A stretch of 64,000 nucleotides of DNA, taken from assembly GCA_963978895.1 (NCBI GenBank), contig OZ022243.1:7694043-7758042 (forward strand), written 5' to 3'. The notes beneath the pieces were generated by a model. The model saw only the letters and a program-made list of their open reading frames with translations. It did not search any database and was not told the DNA's origin. The stretch is from Erpobdella octoculata (lineage: Eukaryota > Annelida > Clitellata > Hirudinida > Erpobdellidae). The position numbers and the translations under genes are program-made. Shown here piece after piece: positions 1 through 12,310 of the stretch. Position 1 is the stretch's first letter. Every line of letters begins with the position of its first letter.

Positions 1-109
1 TTTAAACGTCTTTTCTCGTAATAATAGTTATAAATTTTTTTTAGTATTTAAAAAAAGTAAATTTTGAGATCCACGGGGGCGCATGAATGAATGAAAATTG
101 TGATCGGTC

Positions 110-245
110 ACAAAATGAACGGGAACGGAAGAGCGAGCGGAAACGGGAACTGGAGAATGAACGGGAACGGGAAAGCAAGCGAGAAGGGAAAAGCATTCGG
201 GAGCGAAAGAGCGAGCGAGAAAGCGACCGGGAACGGTAGAGCAAG
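110..245 (+). repeat. GA-rich 18-bp minisatellite, Helitron-derived fragment
   Basis: Degenerate units of about 18 bases built on GGGAACGG plus AAAGCGAGC are repeated here. The sequence just before them (TCGGTCACAAAATGAACGGG) recurs inside the non-autonomous Helitrons at 49323-49838 and 55446-56348. No Helitron terminus is visible here, so I read this as an internal fragment of that family. The open frames across it are low-complexity and are not genes. Confidence 0.6.
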
Positions 246-942
246 CGGGTAGTATCACAGAAAAAAATATAAACCGGTAGTATTACAGAAACAAAATCCT
301 TTGTTTGACGTTACGATCAGTAAATATTTCTGATTAAAAAACTCGGCTGTTAAATATCAATAACTTTGTGGTAATTATTTCTTAGGCTCCAATAAGCGTT
401 GCAATATTTTGAGATTTTCTTCAAACAAGAAAACATTTGCAAATCATAATGTCGTTTATATTTATCTAAAAAAAAGTTTAACATCATAAAGAGCTTGTTT
501 TTAAATTTTGGCTTTAATGTTTTAAGCAGAGAACACAACTTCAGGTATATATAAACATTGAGTAACGAAATAATCGATTAAATAAAAATAATTAGCGGCA
601 ATATAACTCATAGTTTAAAAAAAGTTTATTTAAATACATGTTCTAATGTTCGTTTGCTCCTGACAAAATGCGTGTTTGCAATGCGTTGGTCGTAGAACGT
701 GCGTCCCCATAAATTTCCATCCTCGTCTAAACACACTTTTTTTCAACAGGAACCAGACTGTGAGATGTTGACGAATATTTCAACATGCTTCATTTGGTGT
801 TGTGAGGTTGCGTGGAGATGTGATGATTGTTTCTGTTTCTTGTTTTTAAACATATTTGTTTCTTCGGGTGAAATTTTTTTATTAAGATGCATTTGTTATT
901 ATTAAAAAATAAATATTACATAGTTATAGAAGCACTGTTCTT
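246..942. other. AT-rich intergenic stretch, no gene seen
   Basis: About 700 bases without a recognisable gene or repeat family. Short open frames on both strands have no domain-like composition and are interrupted at the frequency expected by chance. Confidence 0.5.
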
Positions 943-975
943 CTGTATGTATGTATGTATGTATGTATGTATGTG
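943..975. repeat. (ATGT)n microsatellite at the 3' end of retrotransposon copy A
   Basis: About seven copies of the tetranucleotide decay into GTGTGT and directly abut the 3' end of the retrotransposon to the right. On the element's own (-) strand this is a 3'-flanking (ACAT)n tract, matching the flank of copy B at 4461. Confidence 0.9.
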
Positions 976-3900
976 TGTGTTGTAACTCCTTTGCGAGCTT
1001 TCGTCGCCGAAGGTCTTCAGAAGAAGAACCTCTCATCAGTCTCATCTTTAGCGTTTCGGCCCTTAAACTTCTTGACGCTTTTAAGAGAGGTGGGCCCACG
1101 TCCGTTGATCAGGCGGACGCCCTTCGGCGAGAAAAATTTCCAAATTCCTAACTTGAAACACGAAAATTCAAAGTTCAGCAGAAAACTGTTCGAAACAAAA
1201 CTTGAAATCGCCGGAACGATTATCGCTCAACGTAAACAAGGCTAAACCATTTCGTGTGCATCTTGTAGCGCTTTCTTTTTTCTATTAGCGAAAATCCAAA
1301 AAGATGCAGCTTCAACTGTCTGGGAGATCTCCTTGATGGCTCGAGTTTTTTCTCGGTTTGAAAAACCAAGAGCTTTCAGCAGTTTTAACATTGAGCTGCT
1401 AACCAACCCTCGAACGCCAGCCTCGACTGCAAAAATTTCAGTCCTGAACCCTTTGGCATTCAAATCACATGCTAAATCCCTATATCTCTCCTCTTTGAAA
1501 ATATTGCTAGATTCCATGTTTCACAGCTTCTGAAAATTTTCTTTCGCCATCCAAATCAGCCGAAACCGACCAATCGTCGGCAGCACCCATCACACATTCA
1601 AAGTCTCTTGTAGATCTGAACCTGTGGAACTTCAGATTGCCTTCTCTCAAAAAGTAGATTTTCCTTTTCTGCTGTATTCCTCTTGTTTTTGCTTTCTTAC
1701 ACGCTTCTTTGACGAAGTCAAGCAATTTTCGGAGTACTTGGTTATGGCGCCAAGTGTACCTCCCGTGTGAAAGTGAAAACGAACAACAGGAAAGAACGTG
1801 AATGAGAGTCTCCGATTGCCCACATAACATGCACGAATCATCGTCTTTCAACTTCCATCTTCGAAGATTGCTGGATGACGGCAGTTGATCATAAACAGAT
1901 CTAATCAAAAAAGACAAACGTAGTGGTGTGTATTGCCAAATGTCTTTCCAAGAAAGTGAACGCTGAACAGCATTTTCCCATGTCGTCCAATCTCCTTGTT
2001 GAGATAACTGAACAAACTTAATCATTCTCTGGGACTCAATAGCTTTCTTTCTTTCCTGAATGACCAGACTTGTTCGTTCACTGGTGCTGGCTTTTGACCA
2101 CCAAATTCGATGGGTTGACCCGAGACCCCGTTTGTCCTGTTGAACTGCCCCAACTCTTTCTGTCCAACGTAAAGAGGCTTCGGCTTCTGCGATTTCCTTT
2201 CTGGCTACCCATTTCTTTCCGGACTTTACAAGAGGTCCCATCTCCACAATTCTTTGATCCGAAGAGTTATCCAGCAATAGTTGCGTACGGATCTTGTTTA
2301 TCTTAAACTCCTCAACCAAAGACTTCAGTGGCAACCTCAGTTAGGCAGTCTTGCTGTACAAAGCCACCGAAGTAAATCCTGGAGGCAGACCCAACCATTT
2401 CCTTGTAAATTTATTCATCCTCCTTTCTAGCTTTTCCACCAATGGTAAGCTCATCTCATACATTGATAGAGGCCACAGCAATCTCGGTAATAGAACAAAC
2501 TGAAGCAACCACAATTTGAACCTGCTCTGGAGTGGGGCCGCATCAATTTTCTTCATATCTTCAAATGCCGATCGGAGAACTTCAGAACACCGTCCAGTGT
2601 CGTTAAGCGAATCGTCATACCACCTTCCCAGGCTCTTAACCGGTTCTTCTCTCAATGTTGGGATCCTGTTGCCAGCAACTGAAAACGTCACGTTGTCATC
2701 GATCTTGCCTCGTCGCAGAGATAAGCTTCTTGACTTGGTTGCCTTGAAACTCATGCCGCACCATGATAGCAGCCCGCTGAATGCATCAAGAGCTCGTCGC
2801 ATTGAGATACATTTGTTCAGAACCAAAGTTGTATCATCCATGAAGGCCTTCACCGAGGGCATCAAGATACCTTTGCCAACATAAGCTTCCTCCACGCGAG
2901 AACCCACTGCATTCAGAAGCAGCTGCATCGCTAATACGAAGAGAATGGGTGAAATTGAGCAACCCATTGCTATACCAATTTCTAACTGGAACCATTCAGT
3001 TGAACATGAAGACGTCGACAACCTCAATTTGAAATGTCCGAAATACTGTTGCAACATTTCTATCACAAAATTTAGAACATGATGCGATCTGAGAGTTTTC
3101 CACAACATTTGGTGACGAACAGCTCCATAAGCATTGGCAAAGTCTAACCAGACAATGTGCAAACTGAGACGATTATCTTTAGCTCTTTTCAATGCTTCCC
3201 AGATCACTGACGAATGTTCGATGCATCCTGGTACTCCTGGCACTCCTCCCTTCTGAACAGACCTGTCGATGTAATTGTTTTGAATTACATAGCTTGTCAG
3301 TCTCCGAGCAAGGACAGCAAAAAATATCTTTCCCTCGACGTTTAACAATGAAATTGGGCGAAACTGATGTATCGCCTTCGAGTCTTTTTCTTTCGGAATA
3401 AAGATACCTTCTGCTCTTTGCCATTCGCTTTCAATTCTTCTTCTTTCCCAAGAGCCCATGAGTAGAGAATGCAATAATCTCAATACTTCTGGGCATTTTT
3501 TGTAGACGAGATATGGCACCCCATTTGGTCCAGGAGCAGATCTGTTTCTTGTTCTGCAGAGAAATTGAGTAACTTCAAGTAACGAAATCATGCCTTCTCT
3601 GAAAGAAAAGTTTGGAAGTGGGATTTCTGGAAGATCGGTTCTTTCTTCTAACTGCTGATCTCCACGCGGGTCACGGAATGCGGACCGAAAATATTCATCG
3701 AGCGTTGCTTTGTCTGCTTGAAGCGTTCCTGACTTGGGTGGGTCCAGTAAATTTCTTCCATATTTGAATGGGTCTTTGATGAACTGAAACCTGGCATTTC
3801 TCTGATCTCTTTTCTTTATCCGAAAACGCTCGGCCTTCATTAGGGCAGACAAACGACGCCCCAAACTCTGCCGCAGCTCTGCGAGACCAGCTTTTTCATT

Positions 3901-4373
3901 TTCCTGGGCTTTTTTCCACCGCTTTCGTAACAATTTCTTTTCTCTCTTAAGCTGATTGATTTCCCTTTGTCGTCTAGAAATCATGCCTTCATTGTTTCGA
4001 ACCCGACGTTTTTGTTTCACACCAAACAATTCAATGCTTTTTTCGTAAATAACATCAGTGAAATCTTTCATACTGAAATTTGATGAATTTCTTGAACGTG
4101 TTTTGAGAAGTTTTGAGAGTGTTTCGTCCAACTTTTTCCATGCAATTGTATCTCCTGCTGCAGGAAAATCAATTCTTGGCCTAGATTGACTGATTTCTAC
4201 TTCCGGATTCACATCTTGAACTGCGTCGGGGCTGTGGTTGGCCTCCGGCCCGGCAATGTTCGACGTTTTACCTGCATTAATATCTGATGCAGGACGTTGA
4301 CGGAATTCGGTTAAGCAGTCCATTTTCGTTCTGTGGACTTTCATTCCACGGATCGTCTTGAAACTCCTACCGC
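976..4373 (-). mobile_element. RLE-type non-LTR retrotransposon copy A, within (ATGT)n
   Basis: A 5'-truncated non-LTR retrotransposon on the - strand with tetranucleotide arrays at both ends (943-975 and 4374-4460). The 3' untranslated part (976-1241) shares blocks with the 3' end of copy B at 4461-4600, including GCGTTTCGGCCCTT and CGTTGATCAG. This shows that both copies share the same 3' end. The coding part is described separately. The left end begins inside a zinc-finger coding sequence, so the original 5' end is missing. Family placement is the R2/R4/NeSL/Hero type with a C-terminal restriction-like endonuclease; the exact clade is unresolved. Confidence 0.85.
1242..4371 (-). pseudogene. 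Reverse transcriptase with RLE domain, copy A (broken)
   Basis: The reading runs from 4371 down to 1242. In order it shows the end of a C2H2-like finger (FKTIRGMKVHRTKMDC), a basic linker, and a reverse transcriptase with motif A LDFANAYG, motif B GIAMGCSISPILF and catalytic box FMDD. A CCHC knuckle (CMLCGQSETLIH) and a partial restriction-like endonuclease follow. Three lesions are visible. A TAA at 2341-2343 replaces a lysine codon found in copy B. About 90 bases covering the RPDIV...ELTVP endonuclease core are missing near 1510. The frame changes at that same point. The product would copy element RNA at a nicked target; this copy should be inactive. Confidence 0.85.
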
Positions 4374-4460
4374 ATACATACATACGTACGTACGTACGTA
4401 CGTATGTATGTATGTATGTATGTATTTATGTATGTATGTATGTATGTATGTATGTATGTA
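4374..4460. repeat. (ATGT)n array with a strand switch
   Basis: This tetranucleotide tract separates copy A (left) from copy B (right). It starts as (CATA)3, passes through about five CGTA units and continues as (TGTA)n, so its left end is palindromic around TACGTA. It serves as 5' flank for copy A and 3' flank for copy B. Confidence 0.9.
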
Positions 4461-7198
4461 TGTGAAAACTCTTCTTCGAGCAAGTTCGTCAGAGGTCTTC
4501 AGAGGAAGACCCTCCCAGCGTTTCGGCCCTTTTCCTGACGCTACCACGGGAGGGCGGGCCACGACCGTTGATCAGACGGCCGCCCCCTGACGAAATTTGT
4601 GTATCACATGCCGTTTCCGACCAGAACCAGATAACCGGCAAATCTTCAAAGTACCAGAACCAAGAAGTCATTTTAAAACCGTCAAGCAACTGTAACAAGA
4701 TGAGAAACTGTCTTTCAAACGCCGGAACTTGAGCATGTAGTAACTGTAGTATCCACCAAACCGCCAGATTCCGAAACCAAAAGAAACATTCACCTCCGGA
4801 ACTTCGAGCCATGCCACCACTTTCACCAAACGAGAAACACCACAAACCATAATGGCAGGAAACATTGTTTCGATTATTTTCTAAACGCCAGCAACTTTCC
4901 TTCTATTGCAAACAACCGAAACTTTCGCCGGCAGCCATAACGCGACTTCGTCCCTGAACTTGTAAACAAAGGAGGAGCTAACACTGTTGTACGGAAGCCA
5001 GAAGCGGCTGTTTAAATTTATTATCTCCTTTTTCATTCCTTTGCATCCATATCCAAAAAGAAGCTGTTTCTGCTCTTTCAGCTATTTTCTTGATAGCTTG
5101 AGTTTTTTTTCGACCCGACATTCCGAGAGCCACAAGCAATTTGACGAGTGAGCGACCGGCTAAACCCCTGGCGCCTACTTCAACTGGAAAAATCTCGACT
5201 CTATACCCCGCACGCTCCAAATCTTGGGCAAGGATTCTGTAACGTTCTTCTTTCAAGATATTTGAGGCTTCCATGTTGCTTTCCCATGGCACTGTTAGTT
5301 CGATGAACAGCAACGTCTTGGCCAAACTGGAAAAAATGACAATGTCCGGTCTCAATCCGCTGCTGCGAACCAATTCCGGAAAGCAGTCTTCATCTTTTAA
5401 GTCTGCTGATATCCTCCAGTCATTTGCCGCATCAAGCAGCGATTCTCTTCTCGTACTTGCCTTTCTGCGGCCCAAGTGCTGCAAGCCTTCTCTCAAGAAA
5501 TAAACTTTTCTTCTGGGGCACAACTGCATCGAATTGGCTAGTCTGCAGTTCTCCTTGATAATGCCCAGTATCTCTCTTAGAACCTCATTGTGGCGCCACG
5601 TGTATCTTCCCTTTGCCAAAGCATACGGACAACATGAGAGAATATGAATCAGAGTTTCTGTTTTCTCACACAGCCTGCAAGCTTCATTTTCAAGCTTTCC
5701 CCACTTCACTAAGTTCGAAGCTGTCGGCAGTTGATCATACATCGCTCTAATCACGAAAGATAGGCGGATGGGCGAGTAACGCCACAGATCATTCCATGTC
5801 ATCGAATGTTGAACTGCCGCCTCCCATCTAGTCCAATCGCCCTGTTGCGACATCTGAGCACCTAGCTGCACTCTTTCCAACTTCATTGCTCGCCTTCTGT
5901 CTTGAATAATCAGGTTTGTCCTTTCCTGCGACGAGGCCTTAGACCACCACACATGATGGAACCAACCCAGACCGAGCCGTCCTGGTTGCACTGCTCCGAG
6001 CTTTTCAGACCATTGCAAAGATCCCTCGGCTTCACGGATGTCCCTCCCTGCAGTCCAGCCTTTTCCCGATCCAACTGATGCGCCCACATTCACGATACAT
6101 TGGTCTGAAGAGTTGTCCAGCATCAACTGTGTCCGTATCTTGCTAATCTTGTACTCTTCTACTAGGGACTTGAATGGAAGAGCTAACTTAGCTGTCTTAC
6201 TATATAGAGCTAAAGTTGTTAACGCCGGTGGAAGTCCTAGCCATTTCCGAATACAGCCGTTCATTTTCTTTTCCATTCGCTCCACGTGAGATAAACATAT
6301 CTCATAGATTGTTAATGGCCATAGCAACCTCGGTATCAAAACAAACTGTACCAGCCATACCTTGAACCTTCCCTGCAGCTCGGTTGAATTGATTTTCCTC
6401 AGGTCCTCAACCAAGCCCTGCAAAACGATGCTGCTCTGACTCACATCATTCATGGAGACGTTGTACCATCTTCCCAAGCTTTTCACAGGCTCTTGCTGGA
6501 TCGTTCGGATTTCGCAACCAGCCACCGAGAATGAGACAAAACCATCAATCTCTCCATGTCGCAAAGAAAGGCTTCTCGATTTGGCTGGCTTGAACTTCAT
6601 TCCACACCAGGACAACAAGTCGTTGAAATTTTGAAGAATACGGCGCATTTCGCCGCAGTGATTCAAGATAAGAGTAGTGTCGTCCATGAAGGCTTTTATC
6701 GATGGCATGAAAATTCCTTTTCCCAGGTAAACATCCTGAACCCGAGATGCAATCGAACCGAGCAATAATTGCATAGCCAGAACAAATAGGATGGGAGAAA
6801 TTGAACACCCCATAGCAATTCCGACCCGCAAGTTGAACCACTCTGTGGAGCACGTCGATGTTGACAGACGTAGCTTAAAACGGCGAAAATACTGTTGCAG
6901 AACATCGATGAGGAATTCTGGAACATTGTGCCTTTTGAGTGTCTTCCAGAGCAATTGATGGCGAACAGTCCCGTACGCGTTTGCTAAATCAAGCCAGACC
7001 ACATGCAGGCTGAGTTGGTTTTGTCCTGCTCTTTTGATGGCCTCCCAAATCATGGATGAGTGCTCGATACATCCCGGTACTCCGGGGACTCCTCCTTTCT
7101 GCACGGATCTGTCAATGTACTCATTACGAATTGCAAAATCCGTGAGCCTCTTGGCCAGAACAGCGAAAAATATTTTTCCCTCCACGTTCAAAAGTGAG
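4461..7198 (-). mobile_element. RLE-type non-LTR retrotransposon copy B, within (ATGT)n
   Basis: Second copy of the same family, same strand and same orientation relative to the repeat. Its 3' end (4461) abuts (ATGT)n after about 515 bases of 3' untranslated sequence. Its truncated 5' end (7198) abuts the long (ATGT)n array directly. On the element strand the order is (ACAT)n, element, (ACAT)n. The protein is diverged from copy A, so the two are separate insertions, not a recent tandem duplication. Confidence 0.87.
4978..7198 (-). CDS. Reverse transcriptase and restriction-like endonuclease, 5'-truncated copy B
   Basis: An uninterrupted frame from the truncation point (7198) to a stop at 4978, about 740 residues. 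It begins in the RT fingers (SLLNVEGKIFFAVLAKRL). Motif A is LDLANAYG, motif B GIAMGCSISPILF and the catalytic box FMDD, where most RTs have YADD. The CCHC knuckle is CRLCEKTETLIH followed by two cysteines. The endonuclease core is GLRPDIV then ELTVPWE, with conserved FPVEVGARG downstream. Finger, RT and endonuclease order match R2-type elements that prime reverse transcription at a specific nick. The upstream frame reads through the microsatellite; that part is an artefact. The missing N terminus makes this copy non-autonomous. Confidence 0.85.
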
Positions 7199-7229
<31 letters not shown>

Positions 7230-7743
7230 TGTATGTATGTATGTATGTATGTATGTATGTATGTATGTATGTATGTATGTATGTATGTATGTATGTATGT
7301 ATGTATGTATGTATGTATGTATGTATGTATGTATGTATGTATGTATGTATGTATGTATGTATGTATGTATGTATGTATGTATGTATGTATGTATGTATGT
7401 ATGTATGTATGTATGTATGTATGTATGTATGTATGTATGTATGTATGTATGTATGTATGTATGTATGTATGTATGTATGTATGTATGTATGTATGTATGT
7501 ATGTATGTATGTATGTATGTATGTATGTATGTATGTATGTATGTATGTATGTATGTATGTATGTATGTATGTATGTATGTATGTATGTATGTATGTATGT
7601 ATGTATGTATGTATGTATGTATGTATGTATGTATGTATGTATGTATGTATGTATGTATGTATGTATGTATGTATGTATGTATGTATGTATGTATGTATGT
7701 ATGTATGTATGTATGTATGTATGTATGTATGTATGTATGTATG
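7199..7743. repeat. Perfect (ATGT)n array, about 136 copies
   Basis: About 545 bases of uninterrupted ATGT. All three + frames and the opposite strand read as long YVCM or THTYIH open frames, which are artefacts. The near-perfect purity suggests recent expansion, or an assembly-limited length. Confidence 0.98.
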
Positions 7744-7981
7744 TACCGTAAAACGGGGTGACTTTGCCCGTGCGGGTGACTTTGGCCCAGCCTTTAAACG
7801 CATAAAAATATATTAAAAAAAATTTTTTTTTAAACTTTCGCTAGGTCACGCCATACATCACTACTATGCACACCTTTTTAGCATAATTGTTCATAGAAAT
7901 ATAATTTGTACTTTAAAATATAGGTTGATTTATTTTGGGCCAAAGTCACCCGCACGGGCAAAGTCACCCCGTTTTACGGTA
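7744..7981. mobile_element. MITE with 44-bp terminal inverted repeats and TA duplication
   Basis: A 234-base element (7746-7979) is flanked by TA on each side and inserted inside the (ATGT)n array. The first 44 bases are a perfect inverted copy of the last 44. They start CCGTAAAACGGGG and contain two direct GGGTGACTTTG subrepeats. The AT-rich centre has no coding capacity. TA duplication is compatible with Tc1/mariner-type mobilisation, but the array itself contains TA, so the duplication length is uncertain. Superfamily not assigned. Confidence 0.88.
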
Positions 7982-8230
7982 TGTATGTATGTATGTATGT
8001 ATGTATGTATGTATGTATGTATGTATGTATGTATGTATGTATGTATGTATGTATGTATGTATGTATGTATGTATGTATGTATGTATGTATGTATGTATGT
8101 ATGTATGTATGTATGTATGTATGTATGTATGTATGTATGTATGTATGTATGTATGTATGTATGTATGTATGTATGTATGTATGTATGTATGTATGTATGT
8201 ATGTATGTATGTATGTATGTATGTATATAT
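7982..8230. repeat. (ATGT)n array right of the MITE
   Basis: About 62 further perfect copies, in register with the left array. It ends with a TATATATG variant before unique sequence. Together the two arrays were one tract of nearly 800 bases before the MITE inserted. Confidence 0.97.
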
Positions 8231-8632
8231 GTTAGAAGTTCACGCGGTTAGTGAGCTCGGCAATTGTCACTAATTATATCAATTCCTTCATTTTTGATGG
8301 GTTAAATCACTAGTTAAATAATTATTTTAAAAAATCAAAATAATTTGTGACTAAGAATTAAAAGTTCAAAAATAAAACTGTTTGGAGAGTTTTTGTAAGC
8401 TCCTATCAAAGAGATTGTTAGCATTATAGACCCACTGTTAATTGGTTTTATGTCAGCATTTATACACGCCTATTTTCTAAATGGATTCTGTCTCATAGAT
8501 ATATCTATTTTCTTTTTTAATACTTTACAGGATGTCGCGGATAATAAGTTATTGATATTTTTCATGAGACCAATCACATTAGAAGATGCACAATAAGTAA
8601 TAAGCATTCTTCAATCTTACATGAATTATGTT
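8231..8632. other. AT-rich spacer, no gene seen
   Basis: About 400 bases of unique AT-rich sequence between the (ATGT)n array and the 20-bp repeat. No open frame, repeat or RNA structure stood out. Confidence 0.5.
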
Positions 8633-8795
8633 TTTTAATAAATAAATATGGAAATTAATAAATAAATATGGACATTAATAAATAAATGTGAAAATTACTA
8701 AATAAATATGGAAATTAATATATAAATATAGAAGTTAATAAATAAATATGGAAATTAATAAATAAATATGAAAATTAGTAAATAAATATAGAAAT
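8633..8795. repeat. 20-bp tandem repeat, eight copies
   Basis: The unit AATAAATATGGAAATTAATA repeats with a constant period of 20 and a few substitutions per copy. It ends exactly where the Helitron 3' terminus begins at 8797, so the Helitron inserted at or inside this array. Confidence 0.93.
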
Positions 8796-8796
8796 A

Positions 8797-9404
<608 letters not shown>

Positions 9405-12310
9405 TTTCTAAACCATGTTTTAACCGTTGGTGTCATACGTTTTCGAGACCAATACAAAATCTAGAAACTAAAAAGTGTACACATGTTTCTCCCACTCTCT
9501 CCTCTTTTACACACAAACACACGCACACGCAGTCAAATCCATACGTTCAATTACAGAGACAAAGATTCGCTCATAAACATATCTCCAGTGATCAATAATG
9601 CAAAATTTAAAACACCTCCACGCCAAAATAAAAAGCCATAAAAGAACAAGGAGACTTTCGATTCCACGGCCACCGAATAACCCTGCATACAAAATTCTAC
9701 ATATTATTATGAACGCATTGACGCGACAATAAACATAAACATATACAAATGGGTAACTACACTTGATTCTAAAGAGCATGTATACTTACCCGTATAAAAA
9801 TTCATAAGCAAACAAGAATATCACAAATGTGTTATTGCATTTAAGTATGTATCTGCTTATGCATATATGGCCACATGCATACAAACACTCATATACAACG
9901 ATCGGCTGCGGTACATATGACTATTTGTGTGTAGTCTGTCTGCATACGCTCTTTCCGATTGACCTACCGACCATCACAGAAAAAAATAATGGTTTGTAGT
10001 TCATTATGATTAAAACTATACTGCATAAAAATTGACGAGGCTCATTCACGCCAGCAGGGGTATCAAAACCAATGAGGTTCATCAAAGTCATGGTTGTAGT
10101 CAGATGAGGGGGAAGTCAATTTGCCGCCCCTGGACAGTTATTGCACAGTAGCAGTTGGCGGGCTTGGGTAAATCGAGCCATGAGTCCACAAAAGACTTGC
10201 GCTTTCGGCAGCCTCCGGTCCCCAATCCCGAAAATAATAGAGGTACACTTGTTTCGCGCCACAAAAACACGTTACAGACCATATCGTCTAAATTTTCTTA
10301 GATACATACAAACGTTTATCAATCCAAACTAAATACATTGAACAAGTGAATCAAAAAAGAAAGTTTTTTAAAAACACACTTTTATATAATCGATTGTGTA
10401 GGCCACATTCTGTTACATAAACAACGAGCATATTAGCATAGACAATAAATAGTTCGACGAAAATATCACAAATAATTATTAAATAAAATTTTGTCCAATC
10501 GATTCGAAAATTTGATAGAATGCATTATTAATTAGTTCGGAGGTATTTTTAAATTTTTAAGTCTCTAGCTCATCGGGAAGGTAGTGTAAAATCAATTGCA
10601 AAATTAGACGACAAACAGACCGACAGACAGACAGAGAAGTCAAGTTAAGTAAAAGTGTGTAAAAATTAACCATGGCAGGTTTGATACTTTAACTCCAGGT
10701 CCTTAGCTTACAATCTACCAAAATAATTTGTGACCGAGCAAAATGTACAGTTCAAAACGTTCTGGTTAAAATTACCCAGAAAAAATGTTTTGGTCAAAAT
10801 GCTTCAGTCAGAAAGTCTTAATACAGTGTTAACAACTTAAACACTTTACTACCTTGATGCACTGTTGAATTATTATTTCTATTTCACTATTTAACAACTT
10901 AGGTGATCAAGCTAGTTAGATAGAAAAAGAGTTACCACGAACATTTTGATCGCAACATTTGACTGGGATATTTGGTCCAGGGACGTTTTGACCATGGAAA
11001 TTCTGACCGAAAAGTTTTGCCTGGAGATATTTAAACTATAAGAGCAATAAGCATTTTTATAAAGAAAATTATCGCGTTAAGATACTTCGATGTCTTACCA
11101 TCATGAAGCAAAAGGGTGTTGTCAATAGCAGGCAGTCAGAATTAGATTCCTTCTCGAATTAAAAAAAAAATTCTAGCATTATTTTGCGGAAGTGGGAGGA
11201 TTGTAAGCCATTCAAATATCTTAGGTCAAAACTTTGGGTGACCGCCTGCTAAAAAAACTCGTTATGACAAAATTAAAAAAAAAATTTATTATTATAATCA
11301 TGAACTAAAACGCAGGCATAATGTTCGCCGACATTCATTAAATGCTCTATTCTCTACTCTGAACTCATTTTTTAATCAATTGACCCTTATTCAGAGATTG
11401 GACATGGGTCCATTTTTAGTGATCCAACCCACCATTTTTTCAACCCGACATACCTGAAAAGTTAAATTTTTTAACACAAATCAATCCAAAGTTCAATTTT
11501 TTTCAACTAACATTTTTTTCATTTTATTTAAACTCATGCCAAGCCCCACCCAAGCATGTGACCAAAAATTTGACCCAACCCAAACCAACCCATGTCCACC
11601 TCTGCCCTTATGTACTCTAACAAACGATGTCGTTTTTTTTGCCCGGAGGTGTTTCACCACGTTGAACTGCTCGAATGGACCGGTGGCACCGGGCAGGATT
11701 CCACGTCCTTCATCTTTCGAATTAAATAGAACACATAGATATATGTATGTGTGTTTACATATATATGCTTTATCAGATAATTCATTAAAATCAGACGTGT
11801 AATTGGAACTGCATACCCTCGATATGTTGTTTGTACTGTTGATTATATGTTTTTAAATGGCGTTCTAAACAAACGGGTGATGGAAATAGAGCCATGGCTT
11901 GAATATATGTCTAACTCTTTCACTGCCACATAGACAAAAAAGTTAATGTAGACATTAGTCAAGAGGTATGCAAAATACGTAATGTGTAGGAGATGGGCAT
12001 AACTAACTAACTAGGATATGGTTTTGTTGAAAGTTTAAGAAAACATTTTCTTGGCAAGGTATAAATTTTTTTTTCAAAAATGCTTGATGGCCGAACCAGG
12101 TCGGGGATAGTCGCAGTTAAATCTCATTTTTAATTTTTTTTCTAATAGGTTGTTAACTTTTTTTTTAAAAACGCCCGATGACCCGAGGGGGGGAGTTGTG
12201 CACTCGTAACTGATTTTCACAAATTTTGTCGTATCTTTTTTTGAATGCTTTTGAAAGGCAGTCATTTCATTTTACCAGATTTTTACAAAGACGAATTACA
12301 TTAAAATACT
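9405..12310. other. Intergenic, no recognisable gene
   Basis: About 2.9 kb with no supported gene. It holds scattered CA/TG-rich tracts (9510-9535) and a G/C-richer patch at 10100-10260 that resembles dispersed-repeat sequence. Open frames reach at most about 90 codons and lack domain signatures. Confidence 0.5.

Noticed and set aside
7034..8273. Very long open frames of MYVC or THTYIH repeats on both strands
   Set aside because: They are translations of ATGT arrays, whose 12-base super-period (three units, four codons) contains no stop codon. Only the non-repeat part on the - strand is coding.
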